Assembly: GCA_036401755.1 (NCBI GenBank)
Contig: DASWUD010000182.1
Span: 1-22,637, forward strand
Reading direction: 5' to 3'
DNA: 22,637 nt
DNA from: DASWUD01 sp036401755
Lineage (GTDB): Bacteria > Pseudomonadota > Gammaproteobacteria > Thiohalomonadales > Thiohalomonadaceae
Position 1 is the stretch's first letter. Each line of letters begins with the position of its first letter. Shown one piece after another: positions 1 through 8,457 of the stretch. The position numbers and the translations under genes are program-made. The notes beneath the pieces are model-generated. The model was not told the origin of the DNA and did not search any database. It saw only the letters and a program-made list of their open reading frames with translations.

Positions 1-195
1 TGTTCAAGGGTGATTTGCCTTCTCTGTCAATGTCTGTATTCTCTCGCACCGCATAGATAGATGCTTCTTGGGTGGCGGTGTGTCAAATATCCAGTGTGTC
101 GTGTCGCCAATCCTGTGATCAGCACCACACCCAGCCGTACACCACTGTGTTTATATGCCTGTTAATTAGAAAAATAACAGCTCGGGAAAATCAAA

Positions 196-2673
196 ATGAC
201 AAAAAATTTCCTCCGTATCCTTTCTCTCTTATTCACTCTTATGCTGGCCGCCTGTGGTGGTGGCGGCGGCAGTACGAGTGGCGGCGGTACCCCAACTCCC
301 CCTAGCACTGTCACTAAGATTGAGCTCGACCCGCCCAGCATCACCCTGCGCGCAGGGGAGAGTCTGCAACTGACCCTCAACGCCACCTCCAGTGACGGCT
401 ATGGCCCGGTCAACGGCAGCAGTGTCACCTGGTCGCCCGGCAATACGGCGGTCGCTACTGTAGATTCGACGGGGACCCTGACCGCTGTTGCCGTTGGCAC
501 CACGACCCTCACGGTCAGCTATGCGGGGTTATCGATCTACGTGCCGGTGACCGTCAAGCGGGTGGTAGAGTCGATCTACCTCGATGCCACCGCGGTGACC
601 ATTTACGGCCTGGGCTCGTCACGCAAGGTCTCCTTACTTGAGAAGTACCCGGATGGCAGCACGGCCGATGTTACCAGCGAGGCCCAGTGGAGCTCCGACA
701 ACTTGTCAGTGGCGCAAGCCCTCGCCGGCACCATCTCGGCCGTGGCTGCCGGCAGCACGACGGTGACGGCCAGTTATCTCGGCGTCAATTACACCGTTGC
801 GGTAACGGTCTCGACCCAGGATCAGCTGACGCTGGCCATCAATGGCACCACCGCCCAGGAGTGGCTGGAGGTAGCGGCGGCCAATCCAGCCGGGGCTGAC
901 CCGCTGGTCACCACCTACTGGGATTACACCGGCAATGACTATGATGGTTCTGCAACCAACCATATGGTGCTGGAATTCGGCAAGAACTTCGACAGTGCAA
1001 GTAACCAGTTTGCCTCGCACCTGATGGTCAGGATCAAATCGTGGGATACCTCTTTTGCCACTGGTAGCTATAACCAGCGCCAGAACACCCAGATCACCTA
1101 TCGCGGGCCGGAGGGGGAGTTCTCCGGCGATCAGGGCGAGCAGACCCGCTTCGCCATCGAGATCACCAAATACACCACCTCGCTTGGCTACCCCGTCGAG
1201 GGCACTATTACGGCGACCCTGTGCAAGAGTTCAGTATTGCAAAGCGGTGGCGACTGTAGCCTGGCAGGCAACTTCATTGAATTGGCCGGCAGTTTCCGGG
1301 CCGCCGTTGATGCCACGATCCGGTACCTCAACGAGGGGAGCCAGAGTGCACCGGTGGCGCTCGTCTACCCGTTCACGCCACATCGGGTTGAGGCGCAGGA
1401 ATCTGGCACCAGCTACTACACCATCTCGGGGCTTACCCCGGGCCAGAGCTACGCCTTCGTCTTCAACGACGCCAATAATCCCTGGCTCAGGTTCACCACC
1501 TACGATGGTGACTGGGCAACCGCCAACTGCATCGCACAGTCTTTTCCGCGTTGCGAGATCAAGCCGACCACAGGTACCGTCAATCTCAAGGTCGGGGTCG
1601 ATATCAACGACAACGGTGCCTATGGCGGTGCGGCGACCCTCTTTATAGCGCCGCTCAGTGCTGAAGGGAGTGCGCTGGCCCCCAAGGTGCTCAGTGCCGC
1701 GGACGCGCTGTCGTACGCCGGCATGGCGGATGAAAACGCCAGCTATTATCGCGTGGATGGTCTAACCGCGGGTGCCCGCTATACCGTTGTTAACACCGGT
1801 GAGCATCAACACAGCGGTATCTATGTCTATAAGGATGCGGCGTTCAGCAACCTGTTCTGCAGCCATGGCAGTGAAGTCAATGCCAACTGGCCGTCCATTT
1901 TCTGCCATACCACCGCACTCCCCACCACCAGCCTCTACATCAAGGTTGACCATAGCGATTTGGGACTGATGGGCGCGAACTTCACCCTCAACGTGTTTGA
2001 AACCTATACCAGTGAGGGAACGCTTGCCGCACCGCTAGTGGTGCCCTTGGGGCAGGACTTCATGGGAAAACGTGCGCCAGATACACAACTTGCAGACAGC
2101 TACTATGTGGTGGAGGGGCTCACCCCGGGCTCGCCCTATTTGTTGAACATCACCAAGCCCATCACCGGTCTTGAATTCACCCTTGCCAACGATGCCAATC
2201 ATACCAGTGCCGCGAGCTGTAGCTGGGGTTATCTCAGTGCCTACAACCTGAGCGAGTACTGCCTCATCTTCCCGCAGCAGGACAGGTTGTGGATCAAGGC
2301 TCATTCCACGCTTCAGGAGTATTACGGCACGTCGTATACCCTCAAGTTCGCACCGTATAGTCTGGTCAACCTGACCGGCAACCTGCCCACCACCCTGGCT
2401 GTCGACTCTCCCCCAACCTACGCCATTCTGGAGGGACTGACTCCCGGGCAGAGCTACAACGTAACCTTCAGCAACGATACCGTTGACACCACCGTCTATA
2501 TCTACGATCAGGACAGGAAAACGGTGCTGGCCAGCGAGCTGTACAATAACAATGGTGAACCGCCCTATCTCACCATTACGCCGAGTAGCAGCACCGTCTA
2601 TGTAGAGACGTCCACCTACTACAGCAACCACGTTGGTGAGATCACGCTGGAGAGTGTTGTGCCGGCGCCTTGA
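196..2673 (+). CDS. Large Ig-like (BIG2) repeat lipoprotein, secreted
   Basis: The 825-residue product begins with a charged, hydrophobic signal peptide ending in a lipobox (LMLAAC, Cys20). Gly, not Asp, follows the Cys, which fits outer-membrane sorting. A Gly/Ser/Pro-rich linker (residues 20-37) leads to two bacterial Ig-like group 2 domains (about 38-115 and 117-205), each with the 'AVGTTTLTVSY' type strand. After a middle part I do not recognise, four related modules follow, each with a Tyr-x(3)-GLTPGQSY-like motif (near residues 411, 520, 640 and 745). Modules 1-3 each have a pair of Cys about 10-16 residues apart, likely disulfides of an exported protein; module 4 has none. The start ATG follows GGGAAAA. 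The gene stands alone. Adhesion or surface binding is the usual role of such domains, but no ligand can be named. Confidence 0.85.
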   Translation: MTKNFLRILSLLFTLMLAACGGGGGSTSGGGTPTPPSTVTKIELDPPSITLRAGESLQLTLNATSSDGYGPVNGSSVTWSPGNTAVATVDSTGTLTAVAVGTTTLTVSYAGLSIYVPVTVKRVVESIYLDATAVTIYGLGSSRKVSLLEKYPDGSTADVTSEAQWSSDNLSVAQALAGTISAVAAGSTTVTASYLGVNYTVAVTVSTQDQLTLAINGTTAQEWLEVAAANPAGADPLVTTYWDYTGNDYDGSATNHMVLEFGKNFDSASNQFASHLMVRIKSWDTSFATGSYNQRQNTQITYRGPEGEFSGDQGEQTRFAIEITKYTTSLGYPVEGTITATLCKSSVLQSGGDCSLAGNFIELAGSFRAAVDATIRYLNEGSQSAPVALVYPFTPHRVEAQESGTSYYTISGLTPGQSYAFVFNDANNPWLRFTTYDGDWATANCIAQSFPRCEIKPTTGTVNLKVGVDINDNGAYGGAATLFIAPLSAEGSALAPKVLSAADALSYAGMADENASYYRVDGLTAGARYTVVNTGEHQHSGIYVYKDAAFSNLFCSHGSEVNANWPSIFCHTTALPTTSLYIKVDHSDLGLMGANFTLNVFETYTSEGTLAAPLVVPLGQDFMGKRAPDTQLADSYYVVEGLTPGSPYLLNITKPITGLEFTLANDANHTSAASCSWGYLSAYNLSEYCLIFPQQDRLWIKAHSTLQEYYGTSYTLKFAPYSLVNLTGNLPTTLAVDSPPTYAILEGLTPGQSYNVTFSNDTVDTTVYIYDQDRKTVLASELYNNNGEPPYLTITPSSSTVYVETSTYYSNHVGEITLESVVPAP

Positions 2674-2722
2674 GCTGCCAGGTGTTAAGATGAAAGCGTG
2701 ACACGAGCAACTCGGAGCAGCA

Positions 2723-2745
2723 CGCCAATCGATCAATTATTGGCG
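2723..2745. terminator. Possible stem-loop after lipoprotein gene
   Basis: CGCCAAT and ATTGGCG form a perfect 7-bp stem around a 9-nt loop, about 50 nt past the lipoprotein stop codon. No T-run follows on either strand, so an intrinsic terminator is only a possibility. Confidence 0.25.
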
Positions 2746-2759
2746 CGTCTGCCCCGGGG

Positions 2760-2822
2760 GTATAAAAAGAGTGGCCCTCCTGGGGACTCATCCTCGGTTG
2801 GTGATGGGGGCCCACTCAAACC
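2760..2822. repeat. Hairpin repeat, copy 1
   Basis: It begins GTATAAAAAGAG and ends with a 23-nt block (2800-2822) that matches copy 2 at 21 of 23 positions. GAGTGG near the left end pairs with CCACTC near the right end; the adjoining CCC can pair with GGG across a one-base bulge. The two mismatches in the end block fall inside the stem. Confidence 0.6.
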
Positions 2823-2855
2823 ATCGGTACCTCGATACTGCATCAGCGGTACCTC

Positions 2856-2927
2856 GTATAAAAAAGAGCGGATCCACCCAGGGGTTATCACTTGGTGCTT
2901 TGGCGGTGATGGGGATCCACTCAAACC
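2856..2927. repeat. Hairpin repeat, copy 2
   Basis: It begins GTATAAAAAAGAG and shares the 23-nt end block (2905-2927) with copy 1. The stem here is GAGCGGATCC against GGATCCACTC, with one mismatch in ten. The two copies lie in the same orientation and are separated by a short segment carrying CGGTACCTCG twice (2825-2834, 2847-2856). The architecture resembles the small dispersed palindromic repeats common in beta- and gammaproteobacterial intergenic DNA. Confidence 0.6.
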
Positions 2928-3178
2928 TGGCATGACATCAATCTGTGTGCTTATGGAGATCGGCGGCGCCAAGAAAAGCGCAGCCGGCCACCAAGCATCT
3001 CTCTCTATCACACTGTGTAGGCTAACAGTCACATCCCGCCGTCGTGACCGCCTTGATCTACATCATGACCCTTAAGGGCGCACGGCCTGGCACCGTTGGT
3101 TTTCCATCTCCACAAACAGCTGGGCTTTGATCCGATGGAGCGGCTGCCACCTCTCTAGGGCAACTGCCGCTTGCATTA

Positions 3179-3225
3179 TGAACATCGTTCAATTAATCTG
3201 CCCCTTAATTGAGCGATGTTCAATT
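3179..3225. promoter_or_regulatory. Tandem TetR-type operators upstream of the TetR gene
   Basis: Two dyads of the form GAAC-N3-GTTC are present. Site 1 (3179-3191) is TGAACATCGTTCA, with perfect 5-bp arms. Site 2 (3207-3225) is AATTGAGCGATGTTCAATT, with 8-bp arms and one mismatch. Their centres are 31 bp apart, about three helical turns. Taken together, 3180-3196 and 3205-3221 also form a 17-bp inverted repeat with one mismatch around an 8-bp spacer. The position 40-85 bp before the TetR start suggests autoregulation of the downstream operon. Confidence 0.65.
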
Positions 3226-3264
3226 TAACCGTTCCGGCCATACCAATGAGGAAAGAGGAGTGAC

Positions 3265-3882
3265 ATGGCACGACGCAGCGACCACAGCCGCGAGGAGATC
3301 CGCCAGATGGCCCTGGAGGCAGCCGAGGCCATCGTGGCAACCGAGGGTTACAAGGGGCTCTCCACCCGCAAGGTGGCCAGCGCCATCGGCTATACAGTAG
3401 GGACGCTCTATCTGGTTTTCGAAAGCCAGGAGGATCTGGTGTGGCAACTCAACGGCCGTACCCTCGATGCCATGTACGAATGGCTGCGCGCGCGCCGGGG
3501 CGATGCCATTACACCGCGTGCCAACCTGCTGGCGCTGGCGGATGCCTATATCGCCTACGCCGAAGCCGAGACGCCGCGCTGGAATATGTTATTCGAATAC
3601 ACCCCTGCCGAAGGCGAAGAGCCCGGCTGGTATCTGAACAGGCTGGGCAAGGTATTCGGTCTGGTGGAGGCCGCCCTCAAGCCGCTGGCTGAGCACCGCT
3701 CTGAGCTGGAGCTGCAGCAGGCCGCGCGCGTGCTGTGGGCCAGTGTCCACGGGATCTGCACATTGAAGATCCGCCATCGCATGGAGCTGGCCGGTGGCCA
3801 GACCACCGGGGAGATGGCCCAGATGCTGGTCGACAACTTTCTCAAGGGCTTCCAGCAATCTCACACTGGAGATGAACGATGA
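3265..3882 (+). CDS. TetR/AcrR-family transcriptional regulator
   Basis: This 205-residue protein has the size and layout of TetR repressors. The N-terminal helix-turn-helix covers roughly residues 10-57, with 'STRKVASAIG' and 'GTLYLVFESQEDL' marking the recognition part. The C-terminal ligand domain carries a W-x-S-V-H-G-I segment near residue 160, as in the WHG group of TetR regulators. The ATG is set by a strong AGAGGAG site 4 nt upstream. The stop codon overlaps the ATG of the acyltransferase/ligase gene (ATGA), so the two are translationally coupled. The dyads just upstream are the likely binding sites. An acyl-lipid or fatty-acid ligand would fit the operon but is inference. Confidence 0.88.
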   Translation: MARRSDHSREEIRQMALEAAEAIVATEGYKGLSTRKVASAIGYTVGTLYLVFESQEDLVWQLNGRTLDAMYEWLRARRGDAITPRANLLALADAYIAYAEAETPRWNMLFEYTPAEGEEPGWYLNRLGKVFGLVEAALKPLAEHRSELELQQAARVLWASVHGICTLKIRHRMELAGGQTTGEMAQMLVDNFLKGFQQSHTGDER

Positions 3883-6062
3883 AGCGATTACTCAAAGAGC
3901 TCCTGCGCTGGTTTCTCACCCTCGTCTACAAGGTGGAGGTGTCAGGGGTGGAGAATCTGAACAGCGCCGGCAAGCGGGTATTGATCGTTGCCAACCACAC
4001 CTCTTTCATCGACGGGCTGCTGCTGGCGGCGTTTCTCCCCGGCGACCTCACCTTCGCCATCAACACCTTCATCGCCAGAAGGCGGCTCATCAAACCCTTC
4101 CTGCTGTTGGCCAAGGTCTTTCCCATGGACCCGACCAATCCGCTCGCCACCAAGTCGTTGATCCGCTTCCTGCAGCAGGACAATCGCGCCGTCATCTTTC
4201 CCGAGGGACGCATCACGGTCACCGGCTCACTGATGAAGATCTATGACGGCCCGGGCCTGGTGGCCGACAGGTCGGAAGCGATGGTGGTGCCGGTGCGCAT
4301 CGATGGCGCGCAATACAGCCGCTTTTCGCGGCTACGCGGCCGGGTGCGACTGCGCTGGTTCCCGAAGATCACTCTCACGGTGCTGGAGCCGCGCCGTATC
4401 TCGCCATCACTGGCGGTGCGCGGTCGCGCACGGCGCAAGGCGGCGGGGCGTGAGCTGACGCAGATCATGACCGAGATGATGTTTGCCACCAGCAACTATC
4501 ATCGCACCCTATTCCAGGCGCTGCTCGACGCACGCAAGGTGCACGGCGGCAAGCATATGATCATCGAGGATGTTCAGCGCCGGCCGCTCTCCTATAACCG
4601 GCTGATTGCCGCAGCCTTTGTATTGGGCGGGGCGCTGGCACGACGCACCCGCCACGGCGAGTATGTCGGCCTGCTGCTGCCGAGCATGAGCAGCACCGTG
4701 GTGAGTTTTATCGGTCTGCACGCGCACGGCCGTGTTCCAGCGATGCTCAATTTCACGGTGGGCGGCAATGGCATGCTCTCCGCCTGCCGGACCGCGCAGA
4801 TCAACACCGTGGTCACCTCGCGCCGCTTTGTCGAGACCGCCAAGCTGGTCGAGGCGGTGCGGGTGCTCGGCGAGGAGGTGACGCTGATCTATCTGGAGGA
4901 TGTGGCACAGCAGCTTTCGCTGTTCGACAAGCTGAAGGGGTGGCTGCAGTCGCATATGGCAGCCTCTACCTACCACCGACACGGCGGAGACATGGATCCT
5001 GACGCTCCGGCGGTGGTGCTGTTTACCTCCGGCTCCGAGGGGACTCCCAAGGGGGTGGTGCTCTCCCATAGCAATCTGCTGGCAAACCGAGAGCAGATCG
5101 CGGCGCGTGTCGATTTCTCAGCGCAAGACATCATCCTCAATGCCCTGCCGCTGTTTCACTCCTTCGGCCTGACCGCCGGCACGTTGCTGCCGCTCTTTTC
5201 CGGCATGAAGACCTTCTTCTATCCCTCACCGCTCCACTACCGCATCGTGCCGGAGATGGCCTACGAGATGAACGCCACCATCCTGTTCGGCACCAACACC
5301 TTCCTCGCCGGCTATGCGCGGTTCGCCCATCCCTACGACTTCTATTCGGTGCGCTATGTCTTCGCCGGTGCCGAGAAGCTGCAGGAGGAGACACGTCGCA
5401 TCTGGTCTGAGAAATTCGGCGTGCGCATCTTCGAAGGGTATGGCGCCACCGAGACCGCGCCGGTGCTCTCTGCCAACACCCCGATGGACCATGCTGTTGG
5501 CAGTGTCGGCCGTCTGATGCCGGGCATCGAGTACCAGCTGCAGCCCGTGCCCGGCCTGAAGGAGGGTGCACGTCTTTACGTGCGCGGCCCCAACGTGATG
5601 CTCGGCTATCTGCTCAGCGCCAATCCCGGTGTGCTGGTGGCGGCGGAGAGTGAACTGGGCAAGGGGTGGTATGACACCGGCGACATCGTCACCATCGATG
5701 ACGCCGGATTCATCCGCATCCAGGGGCGTGCCAAGCGCTTTGCCAAGGTGGGGGGCGAGATGGTCTCGCTCGCCGCGGTCGAGGAGATGATCGGCAAAAT
5801 CTGGCCGGACCATAGCCACGCAGTGGTGGCGCTGCCCGATAAGGCGAAGGGCGAACAGCTCATCCTGCTCACCGAGCAGCCCGATGCCGATCGCCGCACG
5901 CTACAACAGCGTGCCAGGGCAGAGGGGATGGCGGAGCTCAACGTGCCAAAAACGATCCTGATCATTCAGAAATTGCCGCTGCTCGCCACCGGCAAGATCG
6001 ATTACCCGGCGGCGAAGCGTCTTGCCGAAGAGAGCAGAGTCAAAACGGAGAGCGAGGCGTGA
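3879..6062 (+). CDS. aas: Bifunctional acyltransferase / acyl-ACP synthetase (Aas)
   Basis: The 727-residue length is close to that of E. coli Aas. Residues 1-190 form a PlsC-type acyltransferase with the HX4D motif (His40, Asp45) and a FPEG motif at 107-110. The rest is an acyl-adenylating domain with the P-loop FTSGSEGTPKG (about 381-392), WYDTGD, and the catalytic Lys region 'LLATGKIDY' near the C-terminus. Aas-type enzymes activate a fatty acid onto bound ACP and transfer it to 2-acyl-lysophospholipid at the inner membrane, repairing membrane lipid. GGAG lies 7 nt before the ATG, which overlaps the TetR stop; the stop overlaps the next gene's GTG. The order aas-lplT is the reverse of that in E. 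coli. Confidence 0.9.
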   Translation: MKRLLKELLRWFLTLVYKVEVSGVENLNSAGKRVLIVANHTSFIDGLLLAAFLPGDLTFAINTFIARRRLIKPFLLLAKVFPMDPTNPLATKSLIRFLQQDNRAVIFPEGRITVTGSLMKIYDGPGLVADRSEAMVVPVRIDGAQYSRFSRLRGRVRLRWFPKITLTVLEPRRISPSLAVRGRARRKAAGRELTQIMTEMMFATSNYHRTLFQALLDARKVHGGKHMIIEDVQRRPLSYNRLIAAAFVLGGALARRTRHGEYVGLLLPSMSSTVVSFIGLHAHGRVPAMLNFTVGGNGMLSACRTAQINTVVTSRRFVETAKLVEAVRVLGEEVTLIYLEDVAQQLSLFDKLKGWLQSHMAASTYHRHGGDMDPDAPAVVLFTSGSEGTPKGVVLSHSNLLANREQIAARVDFSAQDIILNALPLFHSFGLTAGTLLPLFSGMKTFFYPSPLHYRIVPEMAYEMNATILFGTNTFLAGYARFAHPYDFYSVRYVFAGAEKLQEETRRIWSEKFGVRIFEGYGATETAPVLSANTPMDHAVGSVGRLMPGIEYQLQPVPGLKEGARLYVRGPNVMLGYLLSANPGVLVAAESELGKGWYDTGDIVTIDDAGFIRIQGRAKRFAKVGGEMVSLAAVEEMIGKIWPDHSHAVVALPDKAKGEQLILLTEQPDADRRTLQQRARAEGMAELNVPKTILIIQKLPLLATGKIDYPAAKRLAEESRVKTESEA

Positions 6063-7240
6063 AGCGCGGTATCTATACGTTACTGCTGGCGCAGTTTCTC
6101 AGCGCCTTTGCGGACAACGCGATCCTCTTTACCGCGTTCGCCATGATCAACCAGGCGGGTGGCCAGGGCGAATGGTACAAGCCAGCCTTGCAGGCCTCAT
6201 TTCTCATCGCCTTTGTGGTGCTGGCCCCCTGGGTCGGGCGCCTTGCCGATCGCTACAGCAAGGGACAGGTGCTTGGCTGGGGCAATGGCTGCAAGTTGCT
6301 CGGCACGTTGCTGTTGCTGCTCGGCAGCGAGCCGCTGCTCGCCTACGGGGTGGTGGGTGTCGGCGCTGCAGTCTACGGTCCGGCCAAGTACGGCATCCTG
6401 CCGGAACTGGTGGGACACGACCGGCTGGTGCAGGCCAACGGCTGGGTGGAAGGCTCGACCATCGTTGCTATCGTGCTGGGCGCGGTGATCGGTGCGCAGG
6501 TGGCCGATCAGAGTGTCGCTGCAGCGCTGCTGATGGTGGGAAGCTGCTATCTGTTGTCGCTGCTCGCCACGCTGTTTATTGCCAGGACCGCCACCCAGGC
6601 GCGTGACGAGCGCGCGGCACTCGGCCACTTTCTCGTGATGATGCGCGGCTTTTTCACCACCTCGCGTGCCCGCTTCGCCATGCTCGGCGCGGCGATCTTC
6701 TGGGCGGCGGCGGTCGTGCTGCGAGTAATGATGGTGGCGTGGGCCCCGGCGGTTTTGCTGACGCACCGCACCTCCGATATCGCCAACCTCACGGTCTTCA
6801 TCGCCATCGGTATCACCCTGGGGGCGGTGGTGGTGCCCTGGCTGGTGCCCCTCGACAAACTGCGTCGTGCCCGTCTCGCGGCCTACCTGATGGGATTCGC
6901 CATCGTGCTCCTTGCCATCACCAGCGATCCGCTGTGGGCCAAGGGGCTGCTGTTGCTGATTGGCTTCACCGGGGGGCTCTTTGTGGTGCCGATCAATGCG
7001 GCGTTGCAGGAGATCGGTCATCGCACGATCGGGGCCGGTGGCGCGGTGGCGATCCAGAATTTTTTCGAGAATCTGGCCATGCTGGTCGGCACCGCCCTCT
7101 ACTCCGCTGCCCTGACCCGGCAAATCGATCCGGTGATAGCGGTGCTCACGTTGGGGGTGGTAGTCGTGGTCGCCACCACGGTGATTGCCTGGCAGCTGCC
7201 CAGGGAGCCGCAACCACTTCCCCAGCAAGTGCTGAGTTGA
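6059..7240 (+). CDS. lplT: Lysophospholipid transporter LplT (MFS)
   Basis: This 393-residue, highly hydrophobic protein has about 12 membrane segments and begins 'GIYTLLLAQFLSAFADNAIL', the typical LplT N-terminus. LplT flips lysophospholipids, especially lyso-PE, across the inner membrane for re-acylation by Aas, and the neighbour here is aas. The start is GTG, which overlaps the aas TGA (GTGA), so translation is coupled. Upstream GAGAGCGAGG can serve as a ribosome-binding site. The motif between membrane segments 2 and 3 is 'GRLADRYSKGQV', a standard MFS loop. Nothing looks truncated. Confidence 0.9.
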   Translation: MKRGIYTLLLAQFLSAFADNAILFTAFAMINQAGGQGEWYKPALQASFLIAFVVLAPWVGRLADRYSKGQVLGWGNGCKLLGTLLLLLGSEPLLAYGVVGVGAAVYGPAKYGILPELVGHDRLVQANGWVEGSTIVAIVLGAVIGAQVADQSVAAALLMVGSCYLLSLLATLFIARTATQARDERAALGHFLVMMRGFFTTSRARFAMLGAAIFWAAAVVLRVMMVAWAPAVLLTHRTSDIANLTVFIAIGITLGAVVVPWLVPLDKLRRARLAAYLMGFAIVLLAITSDPLWAKGLLLLIGFTGGLFVVPINAALQEIGHRTIGAGGAVAIQNFFENLAMLVGTALYSAALTRQIDPVIAVLTLGVVVVVATTVIAWQLPREPQPLPQQVLS

Positions 7241-7254
7241 AGGCTGGGCTGCGG

Positions 7255-8457
7255 ATGTTGAAGGGTGTTGGCAGGGTGCTGCAACGCAAGGGGCTCTGGC
7301 CCGAGGGCGGCATCGTCAATCCCTGTCTGGGAGCACTGCCGGAAGCGTTGCGACGCGACGAACGAATGGCGGCGATCTGGGAGGGGCTCGATAGTTCACA
7401 GGTGTGGGATAGCCACGCCCACCTCATCGGTACCGGCGACAGTGGCAGCGGTATCCGCCTGCACCGCGACATGGTCAATCCGCTCAAACCGCTCTTCTAC
7501 CTGCAGCGCGCCTTCTATCTCAACGCCAGCTGCTGCAATGAGTCCGGGCGCATCGATCAGGCCTTTGTCGAGCGGCTGCTGGCGTTACACGAGCCGCTGC
7601 CGCGCGGTTACAAGACCATGTTGCTCGCCTTCGATGATTGCTACGACGAACAGGGACGGCACAACGGTGAGTTGAGTGCCTTTGTCACCCCCAACCGCTA
7701 CGCGCAGCAACTGGCGCAGGAGTATCCGCAGCAGTTTGAGTGGATCGCTTCGATCCACCCCTACCGTGAGGATTGTGAAGAGGCTTTATGCGAGGCCGTC
7801 GCCGCCGGTGCGCGCGCCATCAAATGGTTGCCGCCGGCGCAGGGGATGGACCCCGCCTCGCCGCTGTGCGATCGCTTCTATGCCGCCATGGCCCGTCATG
7901 AGATCCCTCTGCTCAGTCACGCGGGAGGTGAAAATGCCGTGCACGGTGCCAACCGGCACGATTACGGTAACCCGTTACGTTTGCGCCGCCCCCTTGAGCA
8001 GGGGGTGCGCGTTATCGTCGCCCACTGTGCCTCGCTGGGTCGCTATCCCGATAGTGATCGCGGCGGGCGCGGCGCAATGCATGACTCCTTTACGCTGTTC
8101 GCGCGCCTGATGGATGAGCCGGCCTATGAGAAACTGCTCCATGCGGACATCTCCGCACTCACGCAGAGCAATCGTGCCGGCATACCACTACGCACGGTCA
8201 TGGAGCGTGACGAGTGGCATCCGCGCCTGATTAACGGTACCGACTATCCATTGCCGGGCGTGCTGCCTCTTTTTTCGCTGCATCAACTCGCGGCACTCGG
8301 TTATCTCGATGCAGGCGATATCGCCTGGCTCAACGCCGTGCGCCGCCACAACCCGCTGCTGTTCGACTTTGCCGTGAAGCGGCGCTTGCGCTGGCAGGGC
8401 AAGGCGCTCGCCAACTCAATTTTCGAGTCGCGTAGATTGTTTGAAGCGCCTGGTTAG
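7255..8457 (+). CDS. Amidohydrolase-family metal-dependent hydrolase
   Basis: The open frame extends far upstream inside lplT, but the protein-like part begins at ATG 7255, 14 nt past the lplT stop, giving 400 residues. Features of a TIM-barrel amidohydrolase are present in order: HxH (His54, His56 in 'WDSHAHL'), a Lys in 'AIKWLPP' (about 188), His in 'LLSHAGGE' (about 221), 'IVAHCASLG' (about 256), and Asp in 'NGTDYP' (about 328). These match the metal ligands and catalytic Asp of the family (Amidohydro_2-like). The substrate is unknown. The ribosome-binding site is weak, which suggests coupling to lplT. Its TAG stop overlaps the TAA of the convergent ArsM gene. Confidence 0.75.
   Translation: MLKGVGRVLQRKGLWPEGGIVNPCLGALPEALRRDERMAAIWEGLDSSQVWDSHAHLIGTGDSGSGIRLHRDMVNPLKPLFYLQRAFYLNASCCNESGRIDQAFVERLLALHEPLPRGYKTMLLAFDDCYDEQGRHNGELSAFVTPNRYAQQLAQEYPQQFEWIASIHPYREDCEEALCEAVAAGARAIKWLPPAQGMDPASPLCDRFYAAMARHEIPLLSHAGGENAVHGANRHDYGNPLRLRRPLEQGVRVIVAHCASLGRYPDSDRGGRGAMHDSFTLFARLMDEPAYEKLLHADISALTQSNRAGIPLRTVMERDEWHPRLINGTDYPLPGVLPLFSLHQLAALGYLDAGDIAWLNAVRRHNPLLFDFAVKRRLRWQGKALANSIFESRRLFEAPG

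Larger units (their letters stand above)
2674..3264. other. 591-bp intergenic region with repeats and operators
   Basis: No convincing gene is present. From left to right it holds a 7-bp stem-loop (2723-2745) after the lipoprotein gene, two copies of a 63-72 bp hairpin repeat (2760-2822, 2856-2927), a stretch whose forward frame at 3068-3154 reads like a protein tail, and the operator region of the TetR gene (3179-3225). The short open frames here are on both strands and overlap the repeats, so I did not call them. Confidence 0.6.

Noticed and set aside
2698..3075. 125-codon plus-strand and 99-codon minus-strand frames
   Set aside because: Both run through the hairpin repeats and have no convincing start site or protein-like content.
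6197..7228. Minus-strand 343-codon frame
   Set aside because: It is antisense to lplT, with a Gln/His/Arg-rich translation that looks like no protein.
6739..7254. N-terminal extension of the amidohydrolase frame
   Set aside because: This part lies inside lplT in another frame and its translation is not protein-like. The real start is near 7255.
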